64,000 bases of DNA from Streptomyces canus (GCF_030815415.1 NZ_JAUSWW010000001.1:4712001-4776000); one strand, 5' to 3'; positions 49,493-59,102 are shown, counted from the stretch's first letter. Numbers and translations are program-made. Notes: generated from the letters alone by a model not told the origin.

Positions 49493-51013
49493 TCACGCCG
49501 GCTCCAGGAACCCCTGCTCCACCAGCAGCCGGATCTGCGCCGGCGTACGGTCCCGCAGCAACACCGGGTCCTCGCCCACCAGTTGCGCGATCGCGTCCAG
49601 GATCCGCCCCGCGCTCAGCGAGCCGTCGCACACTCCGGCGAAGCCCGCGCCGACCGTGTCCACCTTGGTGGCCCGGCGCATCCCGCGGTTCTGCCGCAGC
49701 ACGACATGCTCCGGGTCCTCGGCACCGGGCAGCCCGACCTGCTCCTGGACGATCTCGGAGGCGAGCCTGAAGTGGCCCTCCAGCAGGGCGGCGTCATCGT
49801 GTTCCCGCAGGTAGTCGAGGCGCTCGAAGTGCGCCCTGACCGTGTCGCCGAGCGGCTGCTCGACGGGGTGCGGCCACTCCTCGGCGACGACCGAGGGGAC
49901 GGCAGCCCCGGTCCTGCGCAGGGTGATCCAGCCGAACCCGACGGACTTCACCTTGCGCGCCTCGAACTCGTCCAACCAGGCGTCGTACAGCGCCTGGTAC
50001 TCGGCCGGGTCGCCGCGGTGGTCACCGGCGTCCCTGAGCCACAGCTCGGCGTACTGCGTGACGTCCTGCACCTCGCGCTGCACGATCCACGCGTCGCACC
50101 CGCGCGGCACCCACGACCGCAGCCGGTCCTGCCAGTCCTCCCCCTCCACGTGCTGCCAGTTGGCGAGGAACTGCGCGAATCCGCCCTCGTTCAGCCGCTC
50201 CCCCGCCTGCTGAACGAGCGACCGGCACAGATCGTCCCCGCCCATCCCGCCGTCCCGGTACGTCAGCCGCGCGCCCGGCGAGATCACGAACGGCGGGTTC
50301 GAGACGATCAGGTCGTACGTCTCCCCGTCCTTCACCGGTTCGAACAGCGAGCCCTCCCGCAGCTCGGCCGCCGGGGTGCCGGACAGGGCCAGCGTGAGCC
50401 CGGTGATGTGCAGCGCGCGCGGGTTCAGATCGGTCGCCGTCACGCGCGTGGCGTGCTGCGCGGCGTGCAGCGCCTGGATACCGGAGCCGGTGCCGAGGTC
50501 GAGGGCGGCGGAGACGGGCCTGCGGACGGTGATGCCCGCGAGGGTCATGGAGGCGCCGCCGACCCCCAGGACGACGCCCTCGGCCCGGCTGCCGATGCCC
50601 CCGGCCCCGCCGACGGCACACCCCAGGTCGGACACGATGAACCAGTCCTCGCCGTCGGGTCCGCCGTACGGCCGTACGTCGACGGTCGCGGCGACCTCGT
50701 CCGAGCCGGCGCGCACCAGCCACCCGCTCTCCAGACACGCGTCCACGGGCAGCACTCCCGCCACGCGCGCGTGGAGCACCGGCTGCTGCAACAGGAAGAG
50801 CCGGACGAGCACCTCCAGTGGCGTGTCCCCGCGGGTCGCCCGCAGGGCGGGCACGGTCTCGCTGCGCGCGAGCGCCGCGTACGCGGGGGCACCGAGGAGG
50901 TCGAGCAGCCCGTCGGCGGTGAAGGAGGCGCCCAGAAGGGCGTCCCTCAGACGCGCGGCGACGTCGGGGCGGTCGACGGAGGGCAGCGGGGCAAGGCTGG
51001 CGTTACTCACCAC
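49493..51013 (-). CDS. Class I SAM-dependent methyltransferase (N5-glutamine/adenine MTase-like)
   Basis: 506 residues from a GTG. The central domain has the SAM loop ALDLGTGSGIQALHAA (about 166-181) and the NPPF motif (about 238-241) characteristic of HemK/PrmC-type and RNA or DNA N-methyltransferases. An N-terminal ~150-residue helical domain and a C-terminal ~200-residue domain are peculiar to this actinobacterial family. The substrate is not known. It is conserved in this chromosomal neighbourhood. Confidence 0.85.
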   Translation of the reverse strand: MVSNASLAPLPSVDRPDVAARLRDALLGASFTADGLLDLLGAPAYAALARSETVPALRATRGDTPLEVLVRLFLLQQPVLHARVAGVLPVDACLESGWLVRAGSDEVAATVDVRPYGGPDGEDWFIVSDLGCAVGGAGGIGSRAEGVVLGVGGASMTLAGITVRRPVSAALDLGTGSGIQALHAAQHATRVTATDLNPRALHITGLTLALSGTPAAELREGSLFEPVKDGETYDLIVSNPPFVISPGARLTYRDGGMGGDDLCRSLVQQAGERLNEGGFAQFLANWQHVEGEDWQDRLRSWVPRGCDAWIVQREVQDVTQYAELWLRDAGDHRGDPAEYQALYDAWLDEFEARKVKSVGFGWITLRRTGAAVPSVVAEEWPHPVEQPLGDTVRAHFERLDYLREHDDAALLEGHFRLASEIVQEQVGLPGAEDPEHVVLRQNRGMRRATKVDTVGAGFAGVCDGSLSAGRILDAIAQLVGEDPVLLRDRTPAQIRLLVEQGFLEPA

Positions 51014-51074
51014 CCCATTGTGAACCGGCGCCGCGGGCGATGCCTACGGCGCCGGGGTGACGCGCGGGTGGATG

Positions 51075-51671
51075 TCAGCCGGTGGTGGCCGACGGCGCGG
51101 CGGACGGCGCGCCCGACGCGCTCTTGCAGCTCTCCTGCTGCGCCATCGCCTTGCCGACGTCGCCCTCCTCGAGGGTGCGGAGGGCGTCGTTGCCGCTGGT
51201 GCTCAGCTTGTCGAGCGCGGTCGCGATGTCCTTGAGACCGTCGGCGAACTTCGCCTGGTCCTTGGTGTTGAGGTCGTCGACCTGCTTCTGCAGGGAGGCG
51301 TAGGACGCGGCGAGGGTGTTGAGCTCCTTGACCGCGTCCTGCTGCTTCTTCTCGGCGTTCTTGGCGTCCCCGGTGTCCGGCGCGCCGGCCTTCTGCACGG
51401 CGGCCCCGATCGCCTTGTAGGCCTCGGCCATGTCCTGGAAGGCCTGGGAGTCCGTCTTCTGGACGTCCTTGGGCGTGCTGTTGTCCGAGGTCTGCTTCTG
51501 GATCGCCGTGTTGGCGGCCTCGATCTTCTTGGCCTGCGGCTGCACCGCGCTGCAGACCTCCTTGGCCCAGGCGTCCAGCTTCTCGCTGTTGTCGTCACCG
51601 CTGCTGCATGCCGACAGCGCCATCGCCAGTACCGCACCGCCGGACAGCGCGGCCGCGAGCTTCTTGTTCAC
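51075..51671 (-). CDS. Small secreted lipoprotein
   Basis: 198 residues from GTG 51671 (VNKKLAAALSGG), with AAGGGA upstream; ATG 51689 would add six residues. Signal peptide with lipobox MALSAC. The mature part is mostly charged helix with Lys/Asp/Gln (AYASLQKQVDDLNTKDQAKF), likely a coiled coil, with two further cysteines (in EVCSAV and ESCKSA) that could form a disulfide. It ends in a Ser/Ala/Pro tail. Function unknown. Confidence 0.8.
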   Translation of the reverse strand: MNKKLAAALSGGAVLAMALSACSSGDDNSEKLDAWAKEVCSAVQPQAKKIEAANTAIQKQTSDNSTPKDVQKTDSQAFQDMAEAYKAIGAAVQKAGAPDTGDAKNAEKKQQDAVKELNTLAASYASLQKQVDDLNTKDQAKFADGLKDIATALDKLSTSGNDALRTLEEGDVGKAMAQQESCKSASGAPSAAPSATTG

Positions 51672-51819
51672 CGGATTGGTCCCTTCCATGGCTCCTCGGC
51701 CCCGGAACATACACGGCAGATGGAGGACATCCACAGATGGTGTGTCCGTTAAATTACGCATTAAAGCCATTTGCACCAAGTGAGAGAAGGCTCACGAGGA
51801 GGGCGTGAACACACGGAAC

Positions 51820-51853
51820 GGGCGGGGGACGCGTCCGTACGCGCCCCCCGCCC
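51820..51853. terminator. GC-rich hairpin after hppA
   Basis: GGGCGGGGG pairs with CCCCCGCCC, with an inner GCG/CGC, 30-60 bp past the stop of the leftward hppA gene. Confidence 0.6.
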
Positions 51854-51883
51854 GCCCCTTGAGCAGGCGTCCCGTATGACCGC

Positions 51884-54295
51884 CTACGAAACCACCGCGG
51901 GATCGGCCGACTTGACCGACCTCTTGGCACCCTCCTCGTCCCCTACGGCGATCCCGCGCCGCTTGGAGACATAGACCGCGCCGACGATCACGAGGAGCGA
52001 GAGCACGGCGATGGTGATCCGTACGCCGATGCTCTTGTCCTCGCCGTAGCTGAACTTGATGACCGCGGGCGCGATGAGCAGCGCCACCAGGTTCATCACC
52101 TTCAGCAGGGGGTTGATCGCGGGACCCGCGGTGTCCTTGAAGGGGTCGCCGACGGTGTCACCGATCACCGTCGCGGCGTGGGCCTCGCTGCCCTTGCCGC
52201 CGTGGTGACCGTCCTCGACGAGCTTCTTGGCGTTGTCCCAGGCTCCGCCGGAGTTGGCGAGGAACACCGCCATGAGCGTGCCCGCCCCGATCGCGCCCGC
52301 CAGGAACGAGCCCAGCGCGCCGACACCGAGCGTGAACCCGATGAAGATGGGCGCCAGCACCGCGAGCAGTCCGGGCGTGGTGAGCTCCCTCAAGGCGTCC
52401 CTGGTGCAGATGTCGACGACCTTGCCGTACTCCGGCTTCTCGCTGTAGTCCATGATCCCGGGGTGCTCGCGGAACTGCCGCCGCACCTCGTAGACCACGG
52501 AGCCCGCCGACCGCGACACGGCGTTGATCGCCAGCCCCGAGAAGAGGAAGACGACCGCCGCGCCCGCGATGAGGCCGACGAGGTTGTTGGGCTGCGAGAT
52601 GTCCATCATCAGGCTCATCGGCGCACCCTCGCCGGACAGCTTCTCGCCGACGTCCTGCGCGCCGGTCGTGATCGCGTCACGGTAGGACCCGAAGAGCGCC
52701 GACGCCGCCAGGACGGCGGTGGCGATGGCGATGCCCTTGGTGATGGCCTTGGTGGTGTTGCCGACCGCGTCCAGGTTGGTGAGCACCTGCGCGCCCGCGC
52801 CCTCGACGTCACCGGACATCTCGGCGATGCCCTGCGCGTTGTCGGAGACCGGCCCGAAGGTGTCCATGGCGACGATCACACCGACCGTGGTGAGCAGGCC
52901 GGTGCCGGCCAGTGCCACCGCGAACAGCGCCAGCATGATCGACGTACCGCCGAGCAGGAAGGCCCCGTAGACGCCGAGGCCGATCAACAGGGCGGTGTAG
53001 ACGGCCGATTCGAGGCCGATCGAGATACCGGCGAGGACGACGGTGGCCGGGCCGGTGAGCGAGGACTTCCCGATGTCCCGGACGGGACGCCGGGTGGTCT
53101 CGGTGAAGTAGCCGGTCAGCTGCTGGATGACGGCGGCGAGTACGATGCCGATCGCCACCGCGACGAGGGCGAGGACCCGCGGGTCGCCGTCCTTGCCGAG
53201 GATGCCGCTGTCCGTGACGCCCTCGCCCCTGAAGTCGGCGTACGACGACGGCAGATAGACGAAGACGGCGACCGCCACCAGCACGAGCGAGATCACCGCG
53301 GAGATGAAGAACCCGCGGTTGATCGCGGACATCCCGCTGCGGTCGGCCCTGCGCGGGGCGACCGCGAAGATGCCGATCATCGCGGTGATCACACCGATCG
53401 CCGGCACGATCAGCGGGAAGGCGAGTCCGGCGTCGCCGAAGGCCGCCGAACCGAGGATCAGCGCGGCGACCAGGGTCACGGCGTACGACTCGAAGAGGTC
53501 GGCCGCCATGCCCGCGCAGTCGCCGACGTTGTCGCCCACGTTGTCGGCGATGGTCGCGGCATTGCGCGGGTCGTCCTCCGGAATGCCCTGCTCGACCTTG
53601 CCGACCAGGTCGGCGCCGACGTCGGCGGCCTTGGTGAAGATGCCGCCGCCGACACGCATGAACATGGCGATCAGCGCGGCCCCGAGGCCGAAGCCCTCGA
53701 GCACCTTCGGTGCGTCGGCCGCGTACACCAGCACGACACACGAGGCGCCCAGCAGACCGAGCCCCACCGTGAACATGCCGACGACGCCGCCCGTGCGGAA
53801 AGCGATCTTCATTGCTTTGTGCGAGACGGCGGTGAGATCCTTTTCCGGCTCACCTTCCGCAGGGGTCGCTTCCCGTGCCGCCGCGGCGACGCGCACATTG
53901 CTGCGCACGGCGAGCCACATGCCGATATAGCCGGTGCCCGCCGAGAACGCCGCGCCGATCAAGAAGAAGACGGATCGACCGGCGCGCTGATTCCAGTCGT
54001 CCGCGGGCAGCAGCATGAGCAGGAAGAACACGACCACGGCGAAAACGCCGAGCGTGCGCATCTGCCGGGCCAGATAGGCGTTCGCACCTTCCTGGATCGC
54101 TGTCGCGATCTTTTTCATGCTGTCGGTGCCCTCGCCCGCCGCGAGCACCTGGCGTACCAGGATGCCCGCGACCACGAGCGCGGCCAGTGCGACGGCGGCG
54201 ATCACCCAGATGATGATCCGGTTGTCGTCCGTCAGGACCGCGGCTGCGAGGGAAGTGGGATGGTCCAACTGATGAGGGGTAGAAAGCCCCGCCAT
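51884..54295 (-). CDS. hppA: Membrane-bound H+-translocating pyrophosphatase
   Basis: 803 residues with about 16 hydrophobic segments. It couples hydrolysis of pyrophosphate to proton export. The catalytic DNVGDNVGD motif is near 250, and the second acidic cluster reads GDTVGDPFKDTAGPAINPLLK. A lysine in AVGNTTKAITKG (near 515), at the position that separates the subfamilies, marks it as the K+-independent type. Full length for the actinobacterial form, with a short hydrophilic N-terminus and a basic C-terminus. Convergence with bldG signalling genes upstream is positional only. Confidence 0.96.
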   Translation of the reverse strand: MAGLSTPHQLDHPTSLAAAVLTDDNRIIIWVIAAVALAALVVAGILVRQVLAAGEGTDSMKKIATAIQEGANAYLARQMRTLGVFAVVVFFLLMLLPADDWNQRAGRSVFFLIGAAFSAGTGYIGMWLAVRSNVRVAAAAREATPAEGEPEKDLTAVSHKAMKIAFRTGGVVGMFTVGLGLLGASCVVLVYAADAPKVLEGFGLGAALIAMFMRVGGGIFTKAADVGADLVGKVEQGIPEDDPRNAATIADNVGDNVGDCAGMAADLFESYAVTLVAALILGSAAFGDAGLAFPLIVPAIGVITAMIGIFAVAPRRADRSGMSAINRGFFISAVISLVLVAVAVFVYLPSSYADFRGEGVTDSGILGKDGDPRVLALVAVAIGIVLAAVIQQLTGYFTETTRRPVRDIGKSSLTGPATVVLAGISIGLESAVYTALLIGLGVYGAFLLGGTSIMLALFAVALAGTGLLTTVGVIVAMDTFGPVSDNAQGIAEMSGDVEGAGAQVLTNLDAVGNTTKAITKGIAIATAVLAASALFGSYRDAITTGAQDVGEKLSGEGAPMSLMMDISQPNNLVGLIAGAAVVFLFSGLAINAVSRSAGSVVYEVRRQFREHPGIMDYSEKPEYGKVVDICTRDALRELTTPGLLAVLAPIFIGFTLGVGALGSFLAGAIGAGTLMAVFLANSGGAWDNAKKLVEDGHHGGKGSEAHAATVIGDTVGDPFKDTAGPAINPLLKVMNLVALLIAPAVIKFSYGEDKSIGVRITIAVLSLLVIVGAVYVSKRRGIAVGDEEGAKRSVKSADPAVVS

Positions 54296-54524
54296 TCGTC
54301 CTCCTTGACGCCTGTGCTGAGCTCAAGATGTGGACGGATTGTAGGTAGCGGAACCTGATCAAAACAGTGCGCGGTAAACGGAATTAGCCTTCACGCGCTC
54401 TTCAGCAAATGATCGAGTCACCACACTGAACCCGAAAGAGCTAATGCCCCAAAGGCATTGACGCTTGATCGAATTATCGGGTGATTGATCGTGAATCATT
54501 TCACGAATTCGGAGAAAAGAAGAA

Positions 54525-54547
54525 AGGGCCCTGCTGAGCAGGGCCCT
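54525..54547 (-). terminator. Terminator of the bldG-anti-sigma operon
   Basis: AGGGCCCTGC and GCAGGGCCCT pair perfectly around a three-base loop and are followed on the minus strand by TTTCTTCTTTTC. Confidence 0.9.
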
Positions 54548-54570
54548 CGAGGTCTTCTACGACGGTGAGA

Positions 54571-55008
54571 TCAGGGAAGCGTCGCGGCCGGCGGAGTGGT
54601 CGGCCAAGTCATACGGATCGACCCGCCGTGCTCCCCTGCGGTGACCTCCACGTCGTCCACGAGGCCGCTGATCACCGCGAGGCCCATCTCGTCCTCATCG
54701 GTCTCCACGTCCACGTCCTCGGCGGCCCCGCCTGGCGCCCGGTCACCCGGGGCCGAGCGCGGCGCCTCGTCGCCCACCTCGATGGAGAACTGCTTCTCCT
54801 CCTCGATGAGCAGCACCTTCACCGGTGCGGTGATGCCGCTGTTCTGGTGCAGTCCGACGGCACGGGAGCAGGCCTCGCCGACGGCGAGCCTGACCTCGTC
54901 GAGAACGGCCTCGTCCACCCCGGCCCTGCGCGCCACCGCCGCCGCCACCAGACGGGCGGTGCGGACGTGCTCGGGCAGCGCGCTGAAGCGGAGTTCAACG
55001 GTGGCCAT
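54571..55008 (-). CDS. Anti-sigma regulatory factor (HATPase), BldG partner
   Basis: 145 residues, an RsbW/SpoIIAB-like GHKL ATPase. ELRFSALPEHVRTARLVAAA at the start, DEVRLAVGEACSRAVGLHQN carries the N-box, and MGLAVISGLVDDVEV the G2 region. An acidic insertion, EDVDVETDEDE, precedes it. Such proteins hold a sigma factor until an unphosphorylated antagonist displaces it, and they phosphorylate that antagonist. It directly follows bldG, as SCO3548 does in S. coelicolor, and is therefore its likely partner. Confidence 0.92.
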   Translation of the reverse strand: MATVELRFSALPEHVRTARLVAAAVARRAGVDEAVLDEVRLAVGEACSRAVGLHQNSGITAPVKVLLIEEEKQFSIEVGDEAPRSAPGDRAPGGAAEDVDVETDEDEMGLAVISGLVDDVEVTAGEHGGSIRMTWPTTPPAATLP

Positions 55009-55125
55009 GCATCCCCCTCGGAACTACGGGCGTGCTGTCGGGGGACCGGGCTGCCGAAAGCCGGGACCCCCATGTACTACTGCCGTCCCGGGAGCGGTCC
55101 TTTTTCCGCGCCCCGGGCCGGTGGT

Positions 55126-55467
55126 TCAGTCGGTGGCCGCCACCGCTTCGTCCACCGAGGTGTGGATCGGGAACACCTTGGTGAGACCGGTGATGCGGAA
55201 GATCTTGAGAATGCGCTCCTGGTTGCAGACCAGGCGCAGCGAGCCCTCATGGGCACGCACCCGCTTCAGTCCGCCGACCAGTACGCCGAGCCCGGTGGAG
55301 TCGAGGAAGTCCACGCCCTCCATGTCGACGACGAGGTGGAAACTCCCGTCGTTCACCAGCTCGACCAGCTGCTCGCGCAGCTTGGGCGCGGTATATACGT
55401 CGATTTCGCCACCGACCTCGACGACCGTGCGATCGCCGACGGTACGGGTCGACAGGGACAGGTCCAC
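55126..55467 (-). CDS. bldG: Anti-anti-sigma factor BldG
   Basis: 113 residues of the STAS fold: MDLSLSTRTVGDRTVVEVGG, the phosphorylation site in VDFLDSTGLGVLVG (Ser57) and the C-terminal RITGLTKVFPIHTSVDEAV. Length and sequence match BldG as I know it from S. coelicolor, which is needed for aerial growth and antibiotic production and is controlled by phosphorylation. The SpoIIE-type phosphatase at 6.6 kb could in principle act on proteins of this type. Confidence 0.95.
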   Translation of the reverse strand: MDLSLSTRTVGDRTVVEVGGEIDVYTAPKLREQLVELVNDGSFHLVVDMEGVDFLDSTGLGVLVGGLKRVRAHEGSLRLVCNQERILKIFRITGLTKVFPIHTSVDEAVAATD

Positions 55468-55630
55468 GGATCCTCCAGCACCTTGCTACTCGAGCGGTCG
55501 TCCCGCGGGACACCTCGGCTTGAAGCCCCCAGGACGGTTCGCCAGCCGCGATGGCATTCAATCACTTACGGCAGGCGTGCACGACGCCTTGGTCCCATTG
55601 TCCGTCACGCCAGTGACACACTCGGTGCCG

Positions 55631-58156
55631 ATGGCCAAGAATCACCGAACCGATCGACCCTCGGCGGAACCCGCCTCCCGGCCGGAACCGGGCACGGTCC
55701 TGCACCGTCTCGCCGCCGGGCCGAGTCGGGCTGCGCGCATCACTCATACGGAGCACTTGCCCCCACGCGAGGGTCGCCATGCCGTCTGGCCTGACCGGAT
55801 TCGTTCGGAGGTCATCGCCGCGGTGCAGGCCGCGGGTGTCGAACACCCCTGGGCCCACCAGGCACAGGCGGCCGAGCACGCCCTCGACGGCGACTCGGTG
55901 GTGGTCGCGACCGGCACGGCCTCCGGCAAGTCCCTGGCCTACCTCACGCCCGTCCTGACGGCCCTCCTGGACGGCTCGGAGGCCCCGAACGGCCGCGGGG
56001 CCACAGCGCTGTACCTCGCTCCCACGAAGGCGCTCGCGGCGGACCAGTGGCGTTCTGTGAAGGAACTTTCACAACCGCTGGGCAATTCAGTTCGACCTGC
56101 GGTCTACGACGGTGACACCCCGTTCGAGGAACGCGAGTGGATCCGCCAGTACGCCAACTACGTGCTGACCAACCCGGACATGCTGCACCGCGGCATCCTC
56201 CCGTCCCACCCCCGCTGGTCCTCCTTCCTGAAGTCGCTCAAGTACGTCGTCATCGACGAGGTCCACACCTACCGCGGCGTCTTCGGCTCCCACGTCGCCC
56301 AGGTGCTGCGCCGGCTGCGCCGTCTCTGCGCCCGCTACGGCGCCTCTCCCGTCTTCCTGCTGGCCTCCGCGACCGCCGCCGAGCCCTCGGTCGCCGCCCG
56401 CCGCCTCACCGGCCTCCCGGTGGTCGAGGTGGCCGACGACGCCTCGCCGCGCGGTGAACTGGTGTTCGCCCTCTGGGAGCCCCCGCTCACCGAGATGCAG
56501 GGCGAGAAGGGCGCCCCGGTCCGCCGTACCGCCACGGCCGAAACGGCCGACCTGCTCACGGATCTGACCGTGCAGGGCGTCCGCTCGGTCGCCTTCGTCC
56601 GCTCCCGGCGCGGCGCCGAGCTCGTCGCGGTCATCGCCCAGGAGCGGCTGGCCGAGATCGACCGGTCCCTGGCCCGACGCGTGGCGGCCTACCGCGGCGG
56701 CTACCTCCCCGAGGAACGCCGCGCCCTGGAACAGGCCCTCCACTCGGGCGAGTTGCTGGGCCTTGCCGCGACGACCGCGCTCGAACTCGGCATCGACGTC
56801 TCCGGCCTGGACGCCGTGATCATCGCCGGCTACCCGGGCACGCGCGCGTCCCTGTGGCAGCAGGCCGGCCGCGCGGGCCGTTCCGGTCAGGGCGCCCTCG
56901 CCGTCCTGGTCGCCCGCGACGACCCCCTGGACACCTATCTCGTCCACCACCCCGAGGCCCTCTTCGACCAGCCGGTGGAGTCGACGGTCCTGGACCCCGA
57001 CAACCCGTACGTCCTGGCACCGCACTTGTGCGCGGCGGCCGCGGAAATGCCGCTGACCGACGACGACTTGGCGCTGTTCGGCCCGGAGACCGCGTCCCTG
57101 CTCCCGCAGTTGGAGGCCGCGAAACTCCTGCGCCGCCGTACGAAGGCCTGGCACTGGACCCGCCGGGAACGGGCCGCCGACCTCACCGACATCCGCGGCG
57201 GGGGCGGCAACCCGGTCCAGATCGTGGAGTCCGGCACGGGCCGCCTCCTGGGCACGGTCGACGCGGGCGCCGCGCACACGACCGTCCACGAGGGCGCGGT
57301 CCACCTCCACCAGGGCCGCACCTACCTCGTCCGGTCCCTGGACCTGGAGGACTCGGTCGCCCTGGTCGAGGAGGCGAACCCGACGTACTCGACGGTGGCC
57401 CGCGACACGACGGCCGTCTCCGTCCTGGAGACGGATGTCGAAGTCCCCTGGGGCGAGGGCCGGTTGTGCTACGGCTCGGTCGAGGTCACCAACCAGGTCG
57501 TCTCCTTCCTCCGCAGACGTCTCATCACCGGCGAGGTCCTCGGCGAGACGAAACTCGACCTCCCTCCTCGTACGCTCCGCACCCGCGCGGTGTGGTGGAC
57601 GGTCACCGAGGACCAGTTGGACGAGGCCCGCGTCAACCCGGAGATCCTCGGCGGCGCCCTGCACGCGGCGGAACACGCCTCGATCGGCATGCTGCCGCTG
57701 TTCGCGACGTGCGACCGCTGGGACATCGGCGGCGTCTCGATCCCGCTGCACCCCGACACCTTGCTCCCCACGGTCTTCGTCTACGACGGCCACCCCGGCG
57801 GCGCGGGATTCGCCGAGCGCGCCTTCCACACCGCCCGCGCCTGGCTCACCGCCACCCGCCAGGCCATCGCCGCCTGCGAGTGCGACGCCGGCTGCCCGTC
57901 CTGCATCCAGTCCCCCAAGTGCGGCAACGGGAACGACCCGCTGCACAAGAGGGGAGCCGTGCGGTTGCTCACGGTGCTGTTGCGGGGGGCGCCGGAGGAG
58001 AAGCCCGAGGCGGAGGGGGAGCCGCCGGAACCGGCTCGACAGGACCCGGCGCCGGAGGGGGCGGCTCAGCCGGTCCCGGAAGGGGCAGCTCCGCAGGCGA
58101 CGACAGCTCCGCCGATACCGGAAGGGGCAGGTCCGCCGGCCCCGCCCGTGCCCTGA
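55631..58156 (+). CDS. DEAD/DEAH helicase with DUF1998 (MrfA/Hrq1 type)
   Basis: 841 residues from ATG 55631. Superfamily 2 motifs: GTASGKSLAYL near 95, TALYLAPTKALA, VIDEVHTYRG near 208, LLASATAAEP, and QQAGRAGRSGQG. The C-terminal DUF1998 domain carries the zinc tetracysteine in CECDAGCPSCIQSPKCG (near 748). B. subtilis MrfA of this family unwinds DNA with 3'-5' polarity in mitomycin-type repair. The frame stays open and coding-like upstream (AGVHDALVPLSVTPVTHSVP), so the real start may be GTG 55577. The Pro/Glu-rich last ~60 codons overlap the end of the convergent Tad gene by 188 bp. Confidence 0.92.
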   Translation: MAKNHRTDRPSAEPASRPEPGTVLHRLAAGPSRAARITHTEHLPPREGRHAVWPDRIRSEVIAAVQAAGVEHPWAHQAQAAEHALDGDSVVVATGTASGKSLAYLTPVLTALLDGSEAPNGRGATALYLAPTKALAADQWRSVKELSQPLGNSVRPAVYDGDTPFEEREWIRQYANYVLTNPDMLHRGILPSHPRWSSFLKSLKYVVIDEVHTYRGVFGSHVAQVLRRLRRLCARYGASPVFLLASATAAEPSVAARRLTGLPVVEVADDASPRGELVFALWEPPLTEMQGEKGAPVRRTATAETADLLTDLTVQGVRSVAFVRSRRGAELVAVIAQERLAEIDRSLARRVAAYRGGYLPEERRALEQALHSGELLGLAATTALELGIDVSGLDAVIIAGYPGTRASLWQQAGRAGRSGQGALAVLVARDDPLDTYLVHHPEALFDQPVESTVLDPDNPYVLAPHLCAAAAEMPLTDDDLALFGPETASLLPQLEAAKLLRRRTKAWHWTRRERAADLTDIRGGGGNPVQIVESGTGRLLGTVDAGAAHTTVHEGAVHLHQGRTYLVRSLDLEDSVALVEEANPTYSTVARDTTAVSVLETDVEVPWGEGRLCYGSVEVTNQVVSFLRRRLITGEVLGETKLDLPPRTLRTRAVWWTVTEDQLDEARVNPEILGGALHAAEHASIGMLPLFATCDRWDIGGVSIPLHPDTLLPTVFVYDGHPGGAGFAERAFHTARAWLTATRQAIAACECDAGCPSCIQSPKCGNGNDPLHKRGAVRLLTVLLRGAPEEKPEAEGEPPEPARQDPAPEGAAQPVPEGAAPQATTAPPIPEGAGPPAPPVP

Positions 58157-58538
58157 CCTCCGCCGCGAACGGCCCCCGGCCCGCCGCCGCCGTCACGTCC
58201 GAGGTCTCACCCACGATCACGCACCGCACGAGCCGGGCGCCCTGGGCCCGGGCCACCCGCTCCGCCCGGGCGCAGGCCCCCTCGCCGCCCTCCGCCCAGT
58301 GGTCGGCCGCCGCGAGCGCGGCGAGATCCGCACCCCCGGCCGCCCGATGCCGGACCACGACGGCCTGCCCGAGGGCGAGCACGACCCCGAACACCACGCA
58401 CAGCACGGCGATCGCACCGACGCTCCAGACGGTGGCGGAGCCGCGGTCGCGAGCGAGACCCCGTCGCCGCGCGAGCCCCTCCTCCCAGGTGAGCGGCCAT
58501 GAGGCAGAACTCCGGCACCGCGGGAAGCCCCTCCTCAT
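57969..58538 (-). CDS. TadE-like / Rv3654c-type pilus-locus protein
   Basis: 189 residues. RDRGSATVWSVGAIAVLCVV then FGVVLALGQAVVV is the N-terminal membrane helix of the Rv3654c-like family found with Tad genes. About 110 residues follow with ADLAALAAADHWAEG and two cysteines. The last ~60 residues are Pro/Ala-rich low complexity and lie antisense to the helicase 3' end, so the true C-terminus or expression level is uncertain. The start overlaps the stop of the preceding TadE gene (ATGA). Role presumably in the outer part of the pilus machinery. Confidence 0.75.
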   Translation of the reverse strand: MRRGFPRCRSSASWPLTWEEGLARRRGLARDRGSATVWSVGAIAVLCVVFGVVLALGQAVVVRHRAAGGADLAALAAADHWAEGGEGACARAERVARAQGARLVRCVIVGETSDVTAAAGRGPFAAEVRARAGPADLPLPVSAELSSPAELPLPGPAEPPPPAPGPVEPVPAAPPPPRASPPAPPATAP

Positions 58539-58906
58539 GGGCCCGCCCCCTCCACCGACGCCACCGCCTCCTCCCGCACGTCGAAGGGCAGCCGTCCCAG
58601 CATCGGCGGCCTCGCCACGACCACCACCCGGACCTGCTCTCCCTCCCGCTGTCGCTCCCGGCTGACCGTGACCTGCGCACCGCGCGGTGCCGCCTCGCGG
58701 GCCACCTCGACGACCGCGTCGGCCGGGTCCTGCCGCGCCGCCGCCCGGGCCCCCGTACGCGCCGCGTCCACGCACTGGATCTGCGCGGCCACCACGAGCA
58801 GCCCCCACACCAGCGCCGTCGCGAACATCACCAGCACGGGCAGCACCACCGCCGACTCCGCCGTCACGAACCCCCGGTCCGCGCGACCTCGTTCACATCC
58901 GCGCAT
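58535..58906 (-). CDS. TadE-family pseudopilin
   Basis: 123 residues. ADRGFVTAESAVVLPVLVMF gives the TadE pattern: a glycine-phenylalanine processing site, a glutamate five residues later (E of TAES), then one hydrophobic helix. Such minor pilins are cut by a prepilin peptidase and assemble with Flp-type pili. The start lies 14 bp inside the upstream pilin gene. Confidence 0.85.
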   Translation of the reverse strand: MRGCERGRADRGFVTAESAVVLPVLVMFATALVWGLLVVAAQIQCVDAARTGARAAARQDPADAVVEVAREAAPRGAQVTVSRERQREGEQVRVVVVARPPMLGRLPFDVREEAVASVEGAGP

Positions 58907-59102
58907 CGAGTGCCTGCTTCACGATGCCCTGCAGCTCCGCGCTGACCGCTCCGCTGGTCACCACCTTGTAGAGGACGGCCGCGAACGCCACCGCCGCGAT
59001 GATCCCCATCGCGTACTCGGACGTGACCATCCCCGCGTCCCGCCGCGCCGCCCGCGCACCGCACACCAGGGCACACATCCGTGCCCGCACTGCCTTGTAC
59101 AT
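58893..59102 (-). CDS. DUF4244 Flp-type pilin
   Basis: 69 residues from ATG 59102. RRDAGMVTSEYAMGIIAAVA then FAAVLYKVVTSGAV is the Flp-pilin pattern: glycine at the cleavage site, glutamate at +5, followed by a hydrophobic helix. It is likely the major subunit of the Tad pilus. GGGGTTGAG precedes the ATG. Confidence 0.85.
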   Translation of the reverse strand: MYKAVRARMCALVCGARAARRDAGMVTSEYAMGIIAAVAFAAVLYKVVTSGAVSAELQGIVKQALDARM

